Assembly (NCBI GenBank): GCA_963811635.1 | Contig: CAWESB010000026.1 | Coordinates: 1 to 64,000 of the forward strand | Source: JAIBJN01 sp963811635 | GTDB lineage: Bacteria; Actinomycetota; Thermoleophilia; Gaiellales; Gaiellaceae | Length of the DNA: 64,000 bases | Direction of reading: 5' to 3' | Position numbers and translations under genes: made by a program | Part shown: one piece after another, positions 19,600-29,386 of the stretch | How the letters are laid out: each line of letters opens with the position of its first letter | Position numbering within the stretch: the stretch's first letter is position 1 | Notes under the pieces: generated by a model | What the model saw: the letters and a program-made list of their open reading frames with translations, nothing else | What the model was told of the DNA's origin: nothing | The model's database searches: none

Positions 19600-22500
19600 C
19601 CCTCGACCTCGGCGTACTCCGGCGGGATCTGGACGGAGAGGAGGCGCGGTCCGGCGCACACGCGGTCGAGAGCCGGGCAGCCTGCGCAGTTGAAGTCGCT
19701 CGGAGTCGGCCGGAACTGGCCCTGGTTGATCCGCGCGATCGCCTCGGAGAGCTCGGCCTCGAGGGCCCGCGCGTCGTCGCGCCGGAACGTCGTCGAGACC
19801 ACGGCATCCGGCCGCTCGAGGAAGTGGTAGACGACCTCGACCTCGTCCGCGCCGGCCCTGAAGCACGCGAGCGCGTAGACGAGCTGCTGCAGCCGGTAGT
19901 CGGCCTGCACGATCTCCTCCGGGTCGCCCTCGGCGAGCGAGTTCGTCTTGTAGTCGAGGACGAGCGCGCGACCGCCCTCGCTCCAGAGCACGTCGAGCCG
20001 CCCGTGCAGGAGCACGCCGTCGTGCTCGAAGGCGAACGGGCGCTCCGGCATGGCGCCCGACAGCCCCGCGATGCGGGCGGCCAGCTCCGACTCGCAATAC
20101 GAGGCGACGAAGCCGCGGATGCGCTCCAGCTCCTCGACCGAGACGGCCGGGTACCAGGCACGCACGACCTCGACGTCCGGAACGGCGGGCGCAACCAGGT
20201 CGACGGTCTCGAGCAGGCGGTGCACCGCGTCGCCGATCTCCGTCGCGGCGAGCCCGCTCTGGCCGGGAACGGTGCCGTGGGCGTCCTCCGGGCGCATCCC
20301 GGCGACGCGCTCGGCGTAGTAGCGGTACGAGCAGCGCTCGAAGAGCGCCAACGCGCTGTAGGAGAGGCGTCGCACGCGATGGAGCGGCGGCTCGGGCATG
20401 GGCGCGAGCTCGGGGAGGCGCGGCGCCGGAGGCGGCAGCGGCGCCAGCTCCTCGCCGACGAACAGCTCCAGCTGGGACTCGGCCTCGGGCTCCCGCTCGG
20501 GCTCCGGCGGGGGCACCTCCGCCTGGGACCGGTACCGGTCGACGCGGACGACCAGTCGGGCGCCGTCGCGGACGATCTCGACCGGGCTGTCCCCGGCGGC
20601 GTCCAGCTCCTGTGCCTCCAGGCGCGCGAGCACCCAGCCGATCGGAGTCGCCTGGTCGGCGGCGCGCTCGGGGTCGATCGCCCCAGAGACGATCAGACGG
20701 TCGACTGCGCGCGTCATCGCGACGTAGTAGAGGCGCAGCCGCTCGGCCCGCTCGGCCTCGCGCTCGGCCTCGCGCACGCGCTCGTACTCGAAGGCCGGGC
20801 GGCGTGAGCCGGTCGCCGGGTCGGCGACGCGGAAGCCGAAACGTCCGTCCGGCAAGCAGAGGATCTCGTCGGGTGAGGGGGCGTTCCGGTCCCGGCCGGC
20901 GTCGGCGACGATCACCACCTTGAACTCGAGGCCCTTGGCCGAGTGGATGGTGAGGAGCCGGACGGCGTCGGCGTCCTCCTCCTCGGCCACAGCCTCGAGC
21001 TCGCGCGCGCCCACCGCTTCCTGATCGCGGACGAAGCGGACGAAGCCCTCGATGTCGCGGCCGCGCAGGTCCTCGTAGGAGCGGGCGAGGCGTGCGAGCT
21101 TGCGCATGTTGGCGTAGCGCCGCCGCCCGTCCCACTGGGCGAGCACCGCGAGGTCGTAGTCATGGTCGGAGACGATCCGCTCGCAGAGCTGCTCGAGCGA
21201 AAGCCCGGTCGCGGCGCCGGCGAGCCGCTCGAAGCGCTGGAGGAATGCCCGGCAAAGCCGCAAGTCCTCGGCCGAGAGGTCGCCGGGAAGCCCGCGCTCG
21301 AACGGAGTGAAGAGCGGGCGCTTCGGCGCTGCCCGGCGGATGAGGACGAGCGCGTCGTTGGACAAGCCGACGAAGGGAGAAGCGAGCACGCTCACGAGCG
21401 CCTCGTCGTCGTAGCGGTTGTGGAGGAGCCGCAGGTACGCGAGGAGGTCGACCACCTGCTGCTGGCCGAAGTAGCCGCGCCCGGTCGCCCGGTACGTCTG
21501 CAGGCCCGCCCTGCGCAGCTCCTCCTCGTAGTGCTCGGCGTCCGTGCCGGCCGCGAAGAGGAGCACGATCTCGCCGGCGGTCGCCTCGCCCGAGTCGACG
21601 AGCTGCCGCACGCGCGCGGCGATGTGGCGGGCCTCGGCGCGGCGCCAGTGGGTCGATGTTTCCGCGTAGCTCTGCTTGTCGGTCACCAACAGCTCCACGG
21701 GGGCGCCGAAGACCGGGTCGGGGAAGCGACCCGCCGCCTCGAGCGGCTGGAAGTCGTCGCCGAACTCGCTCGAGAAGAGGTGGTTCACCGCCGCCAGCAC
21801 CTCCGGCCGCGAGCGGTAGTTGTGCGTCAGGGCGAGCACGCCGCCCGACTGCTCGCGCCGCTCGCGGAAGACCTCGACGTCGGCGTGCCGGAAGCGGTAG
21901 ATCGACTGGAACTCGTCGCCGACGAAGAAGAGCTCCTTGCCCTCCGGGCCCTCGGCGAGCAGGTCGACGAGCTCGCACTGGAGGCGGTTCGTGTCCTGGA
22001 ACTCGTCGACCATGATCGACCGGAAGCGCCAGCTCTCCAGCTCGCGTACGGACGCGTCGTCCCGCAGCAGGTCGCGCGCGGCGAGCTGGAGGTCCTCGAA
22101 GTCGAGCGCCGACTCGCGGTCCTTCGCCGCGCGGTAGGCGGCGCCGAAGCGCTCGAGCAGCTCCTGGAGGAGGTCCCGGTCGCGTGCGGCGAGCTCGTCG
22201 AGAGCGGCCTGCTCGACCGCCCGGCGCGCCTCCTCGTACGTGGCGGCGCGCTCGCCCCGCGCCTTGAGCTCGCCGAGGTCGAGCAGGCGCTCGGGCAGCG
22301 TCCGTTCGTCGAGCACCTCGAGCGCGCGGGCGGCTGTCGCGCGGGCCGTCTCCCCCGCCTCGGAATCGTCCGCGAGCGCCTGCGCTGCCTCGCGCAGTTC
22401 CTCTCGGCGGGCGGCGAGCCCGAGCCGCTCGCCCAGCTCGAGCTGCAGGGGGCGCCCGGCTGCCCGGAGCGTCTCGTGGACGCCCGTGAGCATGCGCCGT

Positions 22501-22964
22501 AGCGCCCGGAGGCCGTAGGTGGCCAGGAGGCCGAGGCGCTCCTCGTCGCCGTCGGCCGAGAACTCGGTCAGCGAGAGCTCGAAGGCCTCGCGCTGGATGA
22601 CGCGCGCCTGGGCGTCGTCCAGGACGCGGAAGCGCGGATCGATCCCCGCCGCGAACGGGTGCGCACGCAGGAGGCGGTGGCAGAAGCCGTGGATGGTCGA
22701 GATCCAGGCGGCGTCGAGCTCTCGGGCCAGCTCGGGCCGGCCGATCTCCACGAGCCGGGCGCGAATGCGGTCCCGCAGCTCTCCGGCCGCCCGCTCCGTA
22801 TAGGTGATGACGAGCAGCGAGTCGACGTCGAGCCCGCGCTCGCAGACCGCCTTCACGAAGCGCTCGACGAGGACGGTCGTCTTGCCCGTCCCGGCGCCGG
22901 CGCTGACGAAGACGACCCCCGGGGCCTCGATGGCGGCGGTCTGCTCGGGGTTCGGCGCGTTCAC
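19596..22964 (-). CDS. addA: AddA-like UvrD-type helicase/nuclease subunit
   Basis: About 1122 residues. It forms the helicase and one nuclease of the AddAB complex that resects double-strand breaks for recombination. Walker A SAGAGTGKTTVL is near residue 20; STIHGFCHRL, MVDEFQDTNRLQ, THNYRS, LTIHSAKGLEFK and YVAMTRAVDRL match UvrD motifs. A C-terminal nuclease has LVLDYKTNS. Cysteines in LFERCSYRYY and CAGCPALDRVC suggest an iron-sulfur cluster in this nuclease. The GTG at 22964 overlaps the addB stop (GTGA). The open reading frame runs unbroken into the N-terminal part of addB, which is an accident of the frameshift, not a fusion. Confidence 0.9.
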   Translation of the reverse strand: MNAPNPEQTAAIEAPGVVFVSAGAGTGKTTVLVERFVKAVCERGLDVDSLLVITYTERAAGELRDRIRARLVEIGRPELARELDAAWISTIHGFCHRLLRAHPFAAGIDPRFRVLDDAQARVIQREAFELSLTEFSADGDEERLGLLATYGLRALRRMLTGVHETLRAAGRPLQLELGERLGLAARREELREAAQALADDSEAGETARATAARALEVLDERTLPERLLDLGELKARGERAATYEEARRAVEQAALDELAARDRDLLQELLERFGAAYRAAKDRESALDFEDLQLAARDLLRDDASVRELESWRFRSIMVDEFQDTNRLQCELVDLLAEGPEGKELFFVGDEFQSIYRFRHADVEVFRERREQSGGVLALTHNYRSRPEVLAAVNHLFSSEFGDDFQPLEAAGRFPDPVFGAPVELLVTDKQSYAETSTHWRRAEARHIAARVRQLVDSGEATAGEIVLLFAAGTDAEHYEEELRRAGLQTYRATGRGYFGQQQVVDLLAYLRLLHNRYDDEALVSVLASPFVGLSNDALVLIRRAAPKRPLFTPFERGLPGDLSAEDLRLCRAFLQRFERLAGAATGLSLEQLCERIVSDHDYDLAVLAQWDGRRRYANMRKLARLARSYEDLRGRDIEGFVRFVRDQEAVGARELEAVAEEEDADAVRLLTIHSAKGLEFKVVIVADAGRDRNAPSPDEILCLPDGRFGFRVADPATGSRRPAFEYERVREAEREAERAERLRLYYVAMTRAVDRLIVSGAIDPERAADQATPIGWVLARLEAQELDAAGDSPVEIVRDGARLVVRVDRYRSQAEVPPPEPEREPEAESQLELFVGEELAPLPPPAPRLPELAPMPEPPLHRVRRLSYSALALFERCSYRYYAERVAGMRPEDAHGTVPGQSGLAATEIGDAVHRLLETVDLVAPAVPDVEVVRAWYPAVSVEELERIRGFVASYCESELAARIAGLSGAMPERPFAFEHDGVLLHGRLDVLWSEGGRALVLDYKTNSLAEGDPEEIVQADYRLQQLVYALACFRAGADEVEVVYHFLERPDAVVSTTFRRDDARALEAELSEAIARINQGQFRPTPSDFNCAGCPALDRVCAGPRLLSVQIPPEYAEVEG

Positions 22965-25889
22965 TGACGCTTCACCCTGCAGATGGGGGCGAGGTCGCAC
23001 CAGGACGGACAGCCGGCGTCGCCGAGCGGGTCGTGGCGGACGTCGCCGGCCCGGATCCGCTCCACGAAGCCGCGCGCATGGTCCGTCGCGCGGTCGATCT
23101 GCCCCCAGAACTCGTCCTCGTCGCGGTAGTCGTTGCGCTGGAAGCCCGGCACCCCGTCGTCCTTCGCCGACGCTCGCAGGAGTCCGCGCGCGTCGCCTTC
23201 CCCGGCGAGCGCCCGGTAGAGGCCGCCCAGCGGCTCGATCCCGACGAGATCGCGGAGCACGAGCATGTACAGCGGGATCTGGAGGCGAAGCTCGGAGTCG
23301 ATCTTCGCCGCCGAGAACGCCGTCTTGCCCGACTTGTAGTCCCAGACGATCCCGCGCGCGCTGAACGGGTCGACGTCGATGCGGTCGATCTTCCCGGAGA
23401 GCGCGAAGCCGCCCAGGTCGAGCCCCCGCTGCAGCTCGGCCGGCGAGCGCTCGGTCCCGAAGGAGACCTCGAAGCGGCGCGGGACGAGCGGGGCCTCCGC
23501 CTCGGCCTCGTCGCGGACGAAGCGCTCGAGGTCGCGCCAGAGCTGGCCTCTCAGCTCCCGGCGCTCGAGATCGGTCAGCTCCTGGCGCACGCCCTCGATC
23601 GCTTCGTCGAAGCACCTCCGCAGGAAACGGAGCGTGTCGTCGAGGCGCGCGGCCTCGACCCGCTCCGTGCCGACTTCCTTGGGGAGGCCCGCGAAGAAGC
23701 GGTGGAGCGTCGTATGGGCGATCGAGCCGCGCAGCTTCGCGTCCACCTCGGCGTCGATCGAGCGCGGTGAGATCACACGCTCGACGAACCAGATCGACGA
23801 GCACGATGCGAACGCCTCGAGCTCGGTGACGTTGAAGGTCGTCCGCCCCGCGAGCGCGGCGACCACGGCCGGGCTCGTCAGCTCGGTCCGGCGGCGGAAG
23901 GCGGAGCGGGCGCGCTGCAGGCGGCGCTCCCAGCCGTTGGCAGCGGCGAGTGCCTCGGCATCGCCGGAATCCCTGGCGGACAGGGCCGCTACAGGCCCGG
24001 AGGCGCTCGCGCTCGGTCGGCGCGTCCTCGAGCGGCCACGTCAGCGCCGAGAGAGGGCGCCGCCGCGTCCAGCGGCTGACCTCCGCCGCGTCGAAAAGCG
24101 CCCGGGTCTCGTCCCAGAAAGGGCTCGCGAGTCGCGGGGCGCCGTCGTCGGTCGCCGCCTCTCGGACGAGGTAAAGGCGGCGCGACGGCCGGGTGCATGC
24201 GGCGTAGAAGAGGTAGCGCTCGCGGGCCACCGTCTCGGGGCGCACAAGGCGCGAGCGGGTGCGCTCGTCGAGCGCCCGGCGGGCGTCGTCGTCGAGGAAG
24301 GGTGATGGGGATGCGCGCCGCGGAAAGCTTCCCTCCTCCAATCCGAGCATGAAGACGACGTCGAAGCGGCGCGTCCGCGCCCGCTGCGGGTCGAGGACGG
24401 CTACGCGGCCCGCCTCCCCCGCCGAGGCGAGCCGGATTGGCAGCCGCTCCAGCGCGGCGAGGATGTCGTCGCGCGTCAACTCGCCGCTCAGGTCACGCCA
24501 CCCCTCGAGCTCGCGCAGGAGCCGGGTGATCGCCTCGAAGGCGCGCAGGTCGAGCCGCGAGGCCTCCCCCACCGGCGGCGCCTCGAGGCCGTGGGCGCCG
24601 CGCAGCATCGCCCGGCCGAGCACTCTCACGGCTTCGACGGGCGTTTCGGCCGCACGGACTTCGTCGACGACGGGGAGCGCCTGCCCGCGCAACGCGACGA
24701 CACGCTCCTCGATCTCGGAGCGGACGCCAAGGCCGCGCAGGCGACCCTCGAGGTAGTCGGCATGCGCGCGGGCGAGGCCCGAGTACGGCGAACGCAGGAA
24801 CCCGAAGAGATCGCGGCGGCTGCCCGACTGCCACAGGAAGCGGAGCGCGGAGAGCAGCGCGTGGCCGAACGGCGTCTGCCCCAGCCGGATGCGGCCCTCG
24901 ATCGCGTAGGGCACGCCCGCTGCGGTGAGCACGGTCTCGAGCGGCGCCCGCAGCCGGTCGACCGACGGGCAGACGAGCGCGACGGCCTCCGGCGCAGTGC
25001 CGTCGCGCAGGAGGCCGAGCACCTCGGTCGCGACGAGCTCGAGCGAGCCGCGCGAGCCCGCCGCTTCCAGGAAGCGAACGGCGCCTTCGAGCGGCGGCGG
25101 ATCGACGCGCGGACCGTCCGTGAAGACCGCCCGCTCGAGATGCGCGAGCGCCGGGTGCGCGATCTCCGTGTAGGCGGGCGGCAGTTCCTCCACCTGCCCG
25201 TCGGCGAGATCGGCGAGATCGGTCGCGGCCTTGGCCAGCGACGAGAACGCCGGACGGCCGGGCTCGTAGGGAAGGGAGGCGTGGACCTCGGTGCGGCCCG
25301 CGAGTGCCTGCAGTAGCGCCCACTGAGCGCCGGTGAGATCCTCGAACCCGTAGGCGAGCACCGGCCGGCCGTCCCAGGCGGACAGCTCGCCCTCGATCCG
25401 TTCGACCGCGCGAGCGCGCTCGAGGTCGCGGTCCTCGAGCCCGAGGCTCGCGAGCTCGGCGCGATAGGCGGCGTAGAGGGCGGCGAGATCGCCCTCGACC
25501 TCGGTTGGGTCGACCAGGCCGGATTCCAGCTCCGAGATGGCACCAAGCAGCGTGTCGCCGAAGCCCGAGTAGCGCGACGACGCGCCCAGCCCGTTCAGGC
25601 TCGCGCCGGCGAGGACGCGCCTGAGGACGAGCGCCCGCTGCGACTCGGTCGCGACCCTGCGCGGCACCCCGTCGCCGCGCGCGATCGACTCGAACAGGTC
25701 GTCGAATGTCCCGATCGACCCACCCAGGAGCGCGGGACGGCGCGCGAGCAGGTCGCGCTCCACGCGATCGACCTCCGCCCGGTTCGGGACGACGAGAAAG
25801 GGCTCGCGATCGAGGTTCTCCAGGTAGCGATCGAGGAGCCGCGAGACCTTTCCGGCGTTCGCCGGGCCAACCAGCAACGCCAGCGGCAC
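22961..25889 (-). CDS. addB: AddB-like nuclease subunit, interrupted by a frameshift
   Basis: About 975 residues once one base is removed. AddB partners AddA in break resection and crossover-site recognition. An N-terminal nucleotide-binding loop GPANAGKVSR opens the protein. The C-terminal nuclease has GKIDRIDVDPFSARG and WDYKSGK. Cysteines in FASCSSIWF and GCPSWCDLAPICR match the AddB iron-sulfur cluster. Residues up to about ERERLR are in one frame and from about LSARDSGDAEAL in another; the break is near 23996-23998, where GGG may really be GG. The GTG start at 25889 was chosen at the P-loop. I read the break as a probable sequence error. Confidence 0.85.
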
Positions 25890-25971
25890 CGATGCATTCT
25901 AGACCCCCGACCGGCCACCACCGCGCCCACGCTGGACGCCGGTCGGGCGTCGAGATGCTCAGAAGGTGCGG

Positions 25972-26166
25972 CTACGCGGCCGACTTCGGCCGGCGGCCGC
26001 GACGGGCGGCGGGGTGGCCAGGCATCTTCCCGGCGCAGTCGTCGCACAGATCGGCGGCTTTGGCGCCGCGACGGGCGTCGGTGTAGGTGACGCGCAGCCC
26101 GGCGCCCTTTCCTTCCCCGACTTCGGTTCCGCAGTTGTCGCAAACGAGGATCGTTTTTCTTGCCAC
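25972..26166 (-). CDS. Very small zinc-finger-like protein
   Basis: A 64-residue protein with two CxxC pairs (CDNCG near residue 9 and CDDC near 41) separated by about 30 residues, typical of a zinc-binding fold. The C-terminus is basic (RRGRRPKS), suggesting nucleic-acid contact. The GTG start at 26166 has a strong AGGAGG ribosome site about 6 bases upstream. It follows the beta-helix gene by 18 bases on the same strand and may be the last gene of the sugar-importer operon. Function is unknown. Confidence 0.7.
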   Translation of the reverse strand: MARKTILVCDNCGTEVGEGKGAGLRVTYTDARRGAKAADLCDDCAGKMPGHPAARRGRRPKSAA

Positions 26167-26184
26167 TATTTCCTCCTGGAGGAG

Positions 26185-27393
26185 TCAAGCGCTTGCTGAG
26201 TGGCTGCACTCTACTCCGAGGAAATACTGGCGCGCAAAAACGACGCGATCGGATGCTCGTTTCCGTCGCAGCCTGTTGTCACCAACCGTCGCGTCGGCAC
26301 CGTAGTGCGAGACGATGCCGAATCCCATGCGGGTACGGTCGCCGGATTTCATGTCGGGTCTCGTTCCGCTGACGGAATTCTCCTCGATGCGGCACATCGA
26401 ATAGTCGCCGCAGAAGATGCCGACGCCGAGCGCATCGACGACGTCGTTCTCCTGCACGTCTGCCATGGACATCTCCGTGAGCGTGATACCGCGCAGGCTC
26501 GTCCCACTCACCCGGTTGTCGCGGACGAGAACATGCGCGAAATGCGTGACGATCCCCTCCATCCCGCCGGTCACCGTGCAGCCCTCGATCGTCGAGGGCG
26601 CCAGGTCGAAGCCGAACGAGACGTCGATTCCCTGTGCGTGCGTTCCGGCGAGCTCGCGCACCGCGCAATCCCGCACGGTGACGGTGCTGCGACGGACGTT
26701 GATGCCGTCGAGCATCGCGCCGAGGACCGTGACCCGCTCGAGCAGGACCCGTTCCGCCCCGTCCACCTCGATCCCGTACTCGCCGCCCAGCACGGTCACA
26801 TCCCGAACTGTCACGTCGTCCGCGGTGACGAGGATGCCGCCGCGCACGACCGCCCCCGGCTCGCCGATCAGCCGCTGCGAATGGTCGAGGACGAGCGGGC
26901 CCTGGTGGATCCCCGCCTGGAGGCGCACGATCGGCGGCTGGGTCGCCCACGCGACGCTCCCGGCCGCTGCGGCGACCACGAGGACGAGGGCTGCCACTCC
27001 CGCGCCGGCCCGACCGAGCTCGCCGCCGTCCTCGCCGTAGGACAGGCGAGCGAGCGGGAGCAGGGCATGGCCCAGCACCTGGGCGAGCAGCCAGGCTCCC
27101 GCGTAGAACGCGAGCGCCGCCCAGAGCGGCGCGGCGACGTCCAGGAGCCGGGCGAGCGCCATGACGAGGCCGAGCTCGAGGAGCCCTAGCGGCACGGCGG
27201 CCCAGCCGGGCTGGTACGGGAGGAGCCGGTGGTAGACGAGCGCGTCGAGCACGACCCCGACCGCGAGCATGAGGAGCGCCAGCTCGACCGGCCACCAGGC
27301 CTGCAGCGCGAGCGCGAGGACGCACGCCACCACGAACGGCGCGAGCACGATGGCGAGCCGCGTCTCGAGACGGCCTCTCAGCGTGTAGGACAC
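26185..27393 (-). CDS. Membrane-anchored right-handed beta-helix (NosD-like) protein
   Basis: About 402 residues. The first 165 residues contain five or more hydrophobic helices. From about residue 175 short repeats such as VTADDVTVRDVTVLGGEYG, CAVRELAGTHAQGIDV and ALVRDNRVSG-like turns match parallel beta-helix (PbH1/NosD) domains, which often bind or cut carbohydrates. The GTG at 27393 overlaps the end of the flavoprotein gene by 16 bases, and it precedes the membrane helices; an upstream ATG at 27468 lies deeper in that gene. The position after a sugar importer hints at carbohydrate handling, but no catalytic residues could be assigned. Confidence 0.72.
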   Translation of the reverse strand: MSYTLRGRLETRLAIVLAPFVVACVLALALQAWWPVELALLMLAVGVVLDALVYHRLLPYQPGWAAVPLGLLELGLVMALARLLDVAAPLWAALAFYAGAWLLAQVLGHALLPLARLSYGEDGGELGRAGAGVAALVLVVAAAAGSVAWATQPPIVRLQAGIHQGPLVLDHSQRLIGEPGAVVRGGILVTADDVTVRDVTVLGGEYGIEVDGAERVLLERVTVLGAMLDGINVRRSTVTVRDCAVRELAGTHAQGIDVSFGFDLAPSTIEGCTVTGGMEGIVTHFAHVLVRDNRVSGTSLRGITLTEMSMADVQENDVVDALGVGIFCGDYSMCRIEENSVSGTRPDMKSGDRTRMGFGIVSHYGADATVGDNRLRRKRASDRVVFARQYFLGVECSHSASA

Positions 27394-28484
27394 GCCTGGA
27401 TCCTCCGCAGGAAGCGTCGGGCCGCGTACTTCGCGCCGGCGAGGGTGTCCGCCGCTGGGAACGCCCACTGCCCGGGAGCACCGGCAACCGCGAGCGTTCG
27501 CGTCGAGTCGGTCAGCTGCGCGACCGTGGCGTCCGGCGCAAGCACGAGCCAGCCCTCGACGGTCTCGAGCCCATGGTCGGCGACGAGCCGAGCCAGAAGC
27601 GGGTCGTGCCCGAAACCCCGCTTGAACCCGGTCGCGCAGATCACCTGCTCGGCCCCGTTCGGCTCGGCGGCGAGCGTGAAGCGCCCTTCGTTGCGCCCGC
27701 GCTCGATGGGCTCGTCCCAGGCGCGGCCCGCCGGGTAGGACGGCGCGCCCAGGCGCCGCAGCACCGCGACGCGCTCAGCCGGCTCGGCCCGGTGGTAGGC
27801 GGCCAGCCCGCGACGCGTGAACAACTCGCGTGGGAGGTTGAGCGGCCGCCGCTCCGGCTCGCGACGCCGGACGGACACGACCGAGGCGCCCGCAGCGAGG
27901 GCGTTCAGCCACTCCGTGGCGGCCGCCATCCCGGCGCCGACCACCTCGACCCGGTCGGCGTAGTCGTGCGGCTCGTAGGCGTGCACGACCCGCGGGTCGC
28001 CCTCGAGCTCCTCCGGGTAGGCGAGGCCAGGATGGCCAGGCGCGACGAGGACGTGGGTGAAGGTGCCGAGGCCGTCGAGCTGGAAGCCGCCGTCCTCCAC
28101 GGCCCGGATCCGCTCGATGCGGGCCCGGCGGAAGCTCTCGTCCCAGCCGATCTCATCCCGCAGCTCGGCGACGTGGTCGAGGAACTCGCCCACGGTCGGC
28201 CGGTAGCGGTCGCAGGCGCTCTGGACGAGCGGGACGAGGCTGCGGCGCCGGGCGGCCGCGCGCACAGCCAGGCCCGGGAAAGACGTAGCCGCGCAGTGGC
28301 CGTCGCTCTCCGAGCGCATCCGGCGCTGGCGAATCGCGTCCGCGCGCACCCGCCAGGCGGCCGCGGGATCCGGGTCCGTTCCGAACACCGCGATCTCGGC
28401 CGGTTCGAGGCCCCCTTTCCGGAGGGTCGCATGGGCGACGAAGCCGGCGAGGCCGCCGCCGACGATCGCGCACCGTCCCGGCAC
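27378..28484 (-). CDS. FAD/NAD(P)-binding oxidoreductase-like protein
   Basis: About 368 residues. A dinucleotide-binding motif VGGGLAGFVA starts at about residue 8, a second, VVGAGMAAATEWL, lies near 178, and CATGFKRG near 315 matches the ATG motif of flavoprotein monooxygenases. This places it near the FAD-dependent pyridine-nucleotide oxidoreductase group without assigning a substrate. The GTG at 28484 is six bases in front of the permease stop, so the genes abut. Being inside a sugar-importer operon suggests a linked substrate, but this is inference. Alternative: a tRNA- or siderophore-type hydroxylase; no supporting neighbours are seen. Confidence 0.72.
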   Translation of the reverse strand: MPGRCAIVGGGLAGFVAHATLRKGGLEPAEIAVFGTDPDPAAAWRVRADAIRQRRMRSESDGHCAATSFPGLAVRAAARRRSLVPLVQSACDRYRPTVGEFLDHVAELRDEIGWDESFRRARIERIRAVEDGGFQLDGLGTFTHVLVAPGHPGLAYPEELEGDPRVVHAYEPHDYADRVEVVGAGMAAATEWLNALAAGASVVSVRRREPERRPLNLPRELFTRRGLAAYHRAEPAERVAVLRRLGAPSYPAGRAWDEPIERGRNEGRFTLAAEPNGAEQVICATGFKRGFGHDPLLARLVADHGLETVEGWLVLAPDATVAQLTDSTRTLAVAGAPGQWAFPAADTLAGAKYAARRFLRRIQACPTR

Positions 28485-28486
28485 GG

Positions 28487-29380
28487 CTATTTCACAGAGC
28501 CCGCGAGCAGGCCCTGCACGAAGTAGCGCTGGAAGGCGAAGAAGACGACCAGCGGGATCGCGAGCGAGACGAACGACGCGGGTGCGATCAACTCGATGTT
28601 GGCGCCGAACTGGCGAAGCTGCGAGAAGATCGCGACCGTGATCGGCTGCGTCTCGCGACCGAAGGTGAGCGCGACCAGCAGGTCGTTCCACGCCCAGAGG
28701 AACTGGAAGATCGCGAGGGAGGCGATGGCGGGCAGGCCGAGCGGCAGGATCAGACGCAGGAAGATCCTGATCTCGGACGCGCCGTCGATGCGGGCTGCCT
28801 CGAGCAGCTCCTTCGGGATCCCGATGAAGAAGTTGCGCAGGAGGAAGATGGCGAACGGAAGCCCGAACGCCGTGTGGAAGAGGACGATCCCGAGGATGGA
28901 ATCGGAGAGCCCTGGGATGGTGTTGTAGATCGAGAACATCGGGATGAGCGCCATCTGCAGCGGCACGACGAGCAGGGCGATGACAAGGATGAAGAAGGAG
29001 TCGCGGCCCGGGAAGTCGAGCCAGGCGAACGCGTAGCCGGCGAGCGCCGCAATGAAGATCGGGAGCACGGTGGCCCCGATCGCGATCCAGAGCGTCGTCC
29101 AGAGCGACGACGTGATCGACTCGTTCTCGAAGATCGCCCGGTAGTTGTCGAGCGTGAGCTGGCTCGGCTTCGTCAGGAACGTCCACCACCCGTTCGAGGC
29201 GAGGTCGGCCGGGTCCATCAGCGAGATGATGAAGAGGCCGATCGTCGGGACGAGCCAGAAGAGCCCGATGATCACCAGCACGATTTGGAGCGGCGCCTTG
29301 GCGAGGACGCGCAGGATCTTGGCCGACAGCGGCTCCTCGATGACCGCGGCGGGGCGGGGCTCAGCGGCTGTGGCTGCCAT
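28487..29380 (-). CDS. Sugar ABC transporter permease (MalG/AglG-like)
   Basis: A 297-residue inner-membrane permease with six predicted helices. It forms half of the channel of a binding-protein-dependent carbohydrate importer. The EAA loop LLEAARIDGASEIRIFLRLI is near residue 190, which contacts the ATPase. It starts 6 bases after the MalF-like gene and is followed by the flavoprotein gene with a two-base gap. Sequence features match the CUT1 class; a resemblance to alpha-glucoside AglG is possible. Confidence 0.92.
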   Translation of the reverse strand: MAATAAEPRPAAVIEEPLSAKILRVLAKAPLQIVLVIIGLFWLVPTIGLFIISLMDPADLASNGWWTFLTKPSQLTLDNYRAIFENESITSSLWTTLWIAIGATVLPIFIAALAGYAFAWLDFPGRDSFFILVIALLVVPLQMALIPMFSIYNTIPGLSDSILGIVLFHTAFGLPFAIFLLRNFFIGIPKELLEAARIDGASEIRIFLRLILPLGLPAIASLAIFQFLWAWNDLLVALTFGRETQPITVAIFSQLRQFGANIELIAPASFVSLAIPLVVFFAFQRYFVQGLLAGSVK

Positions 29381-29386
29381 CGACGG

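Noticed and set aside
19596..25889. A single 2097-codon AddA-AddB fusion
   Set aside because: The C-terminal half of AddB is in another frame, and AddA has its own GTGA-coupled start. The joined frame is an accident of the addB frame break.
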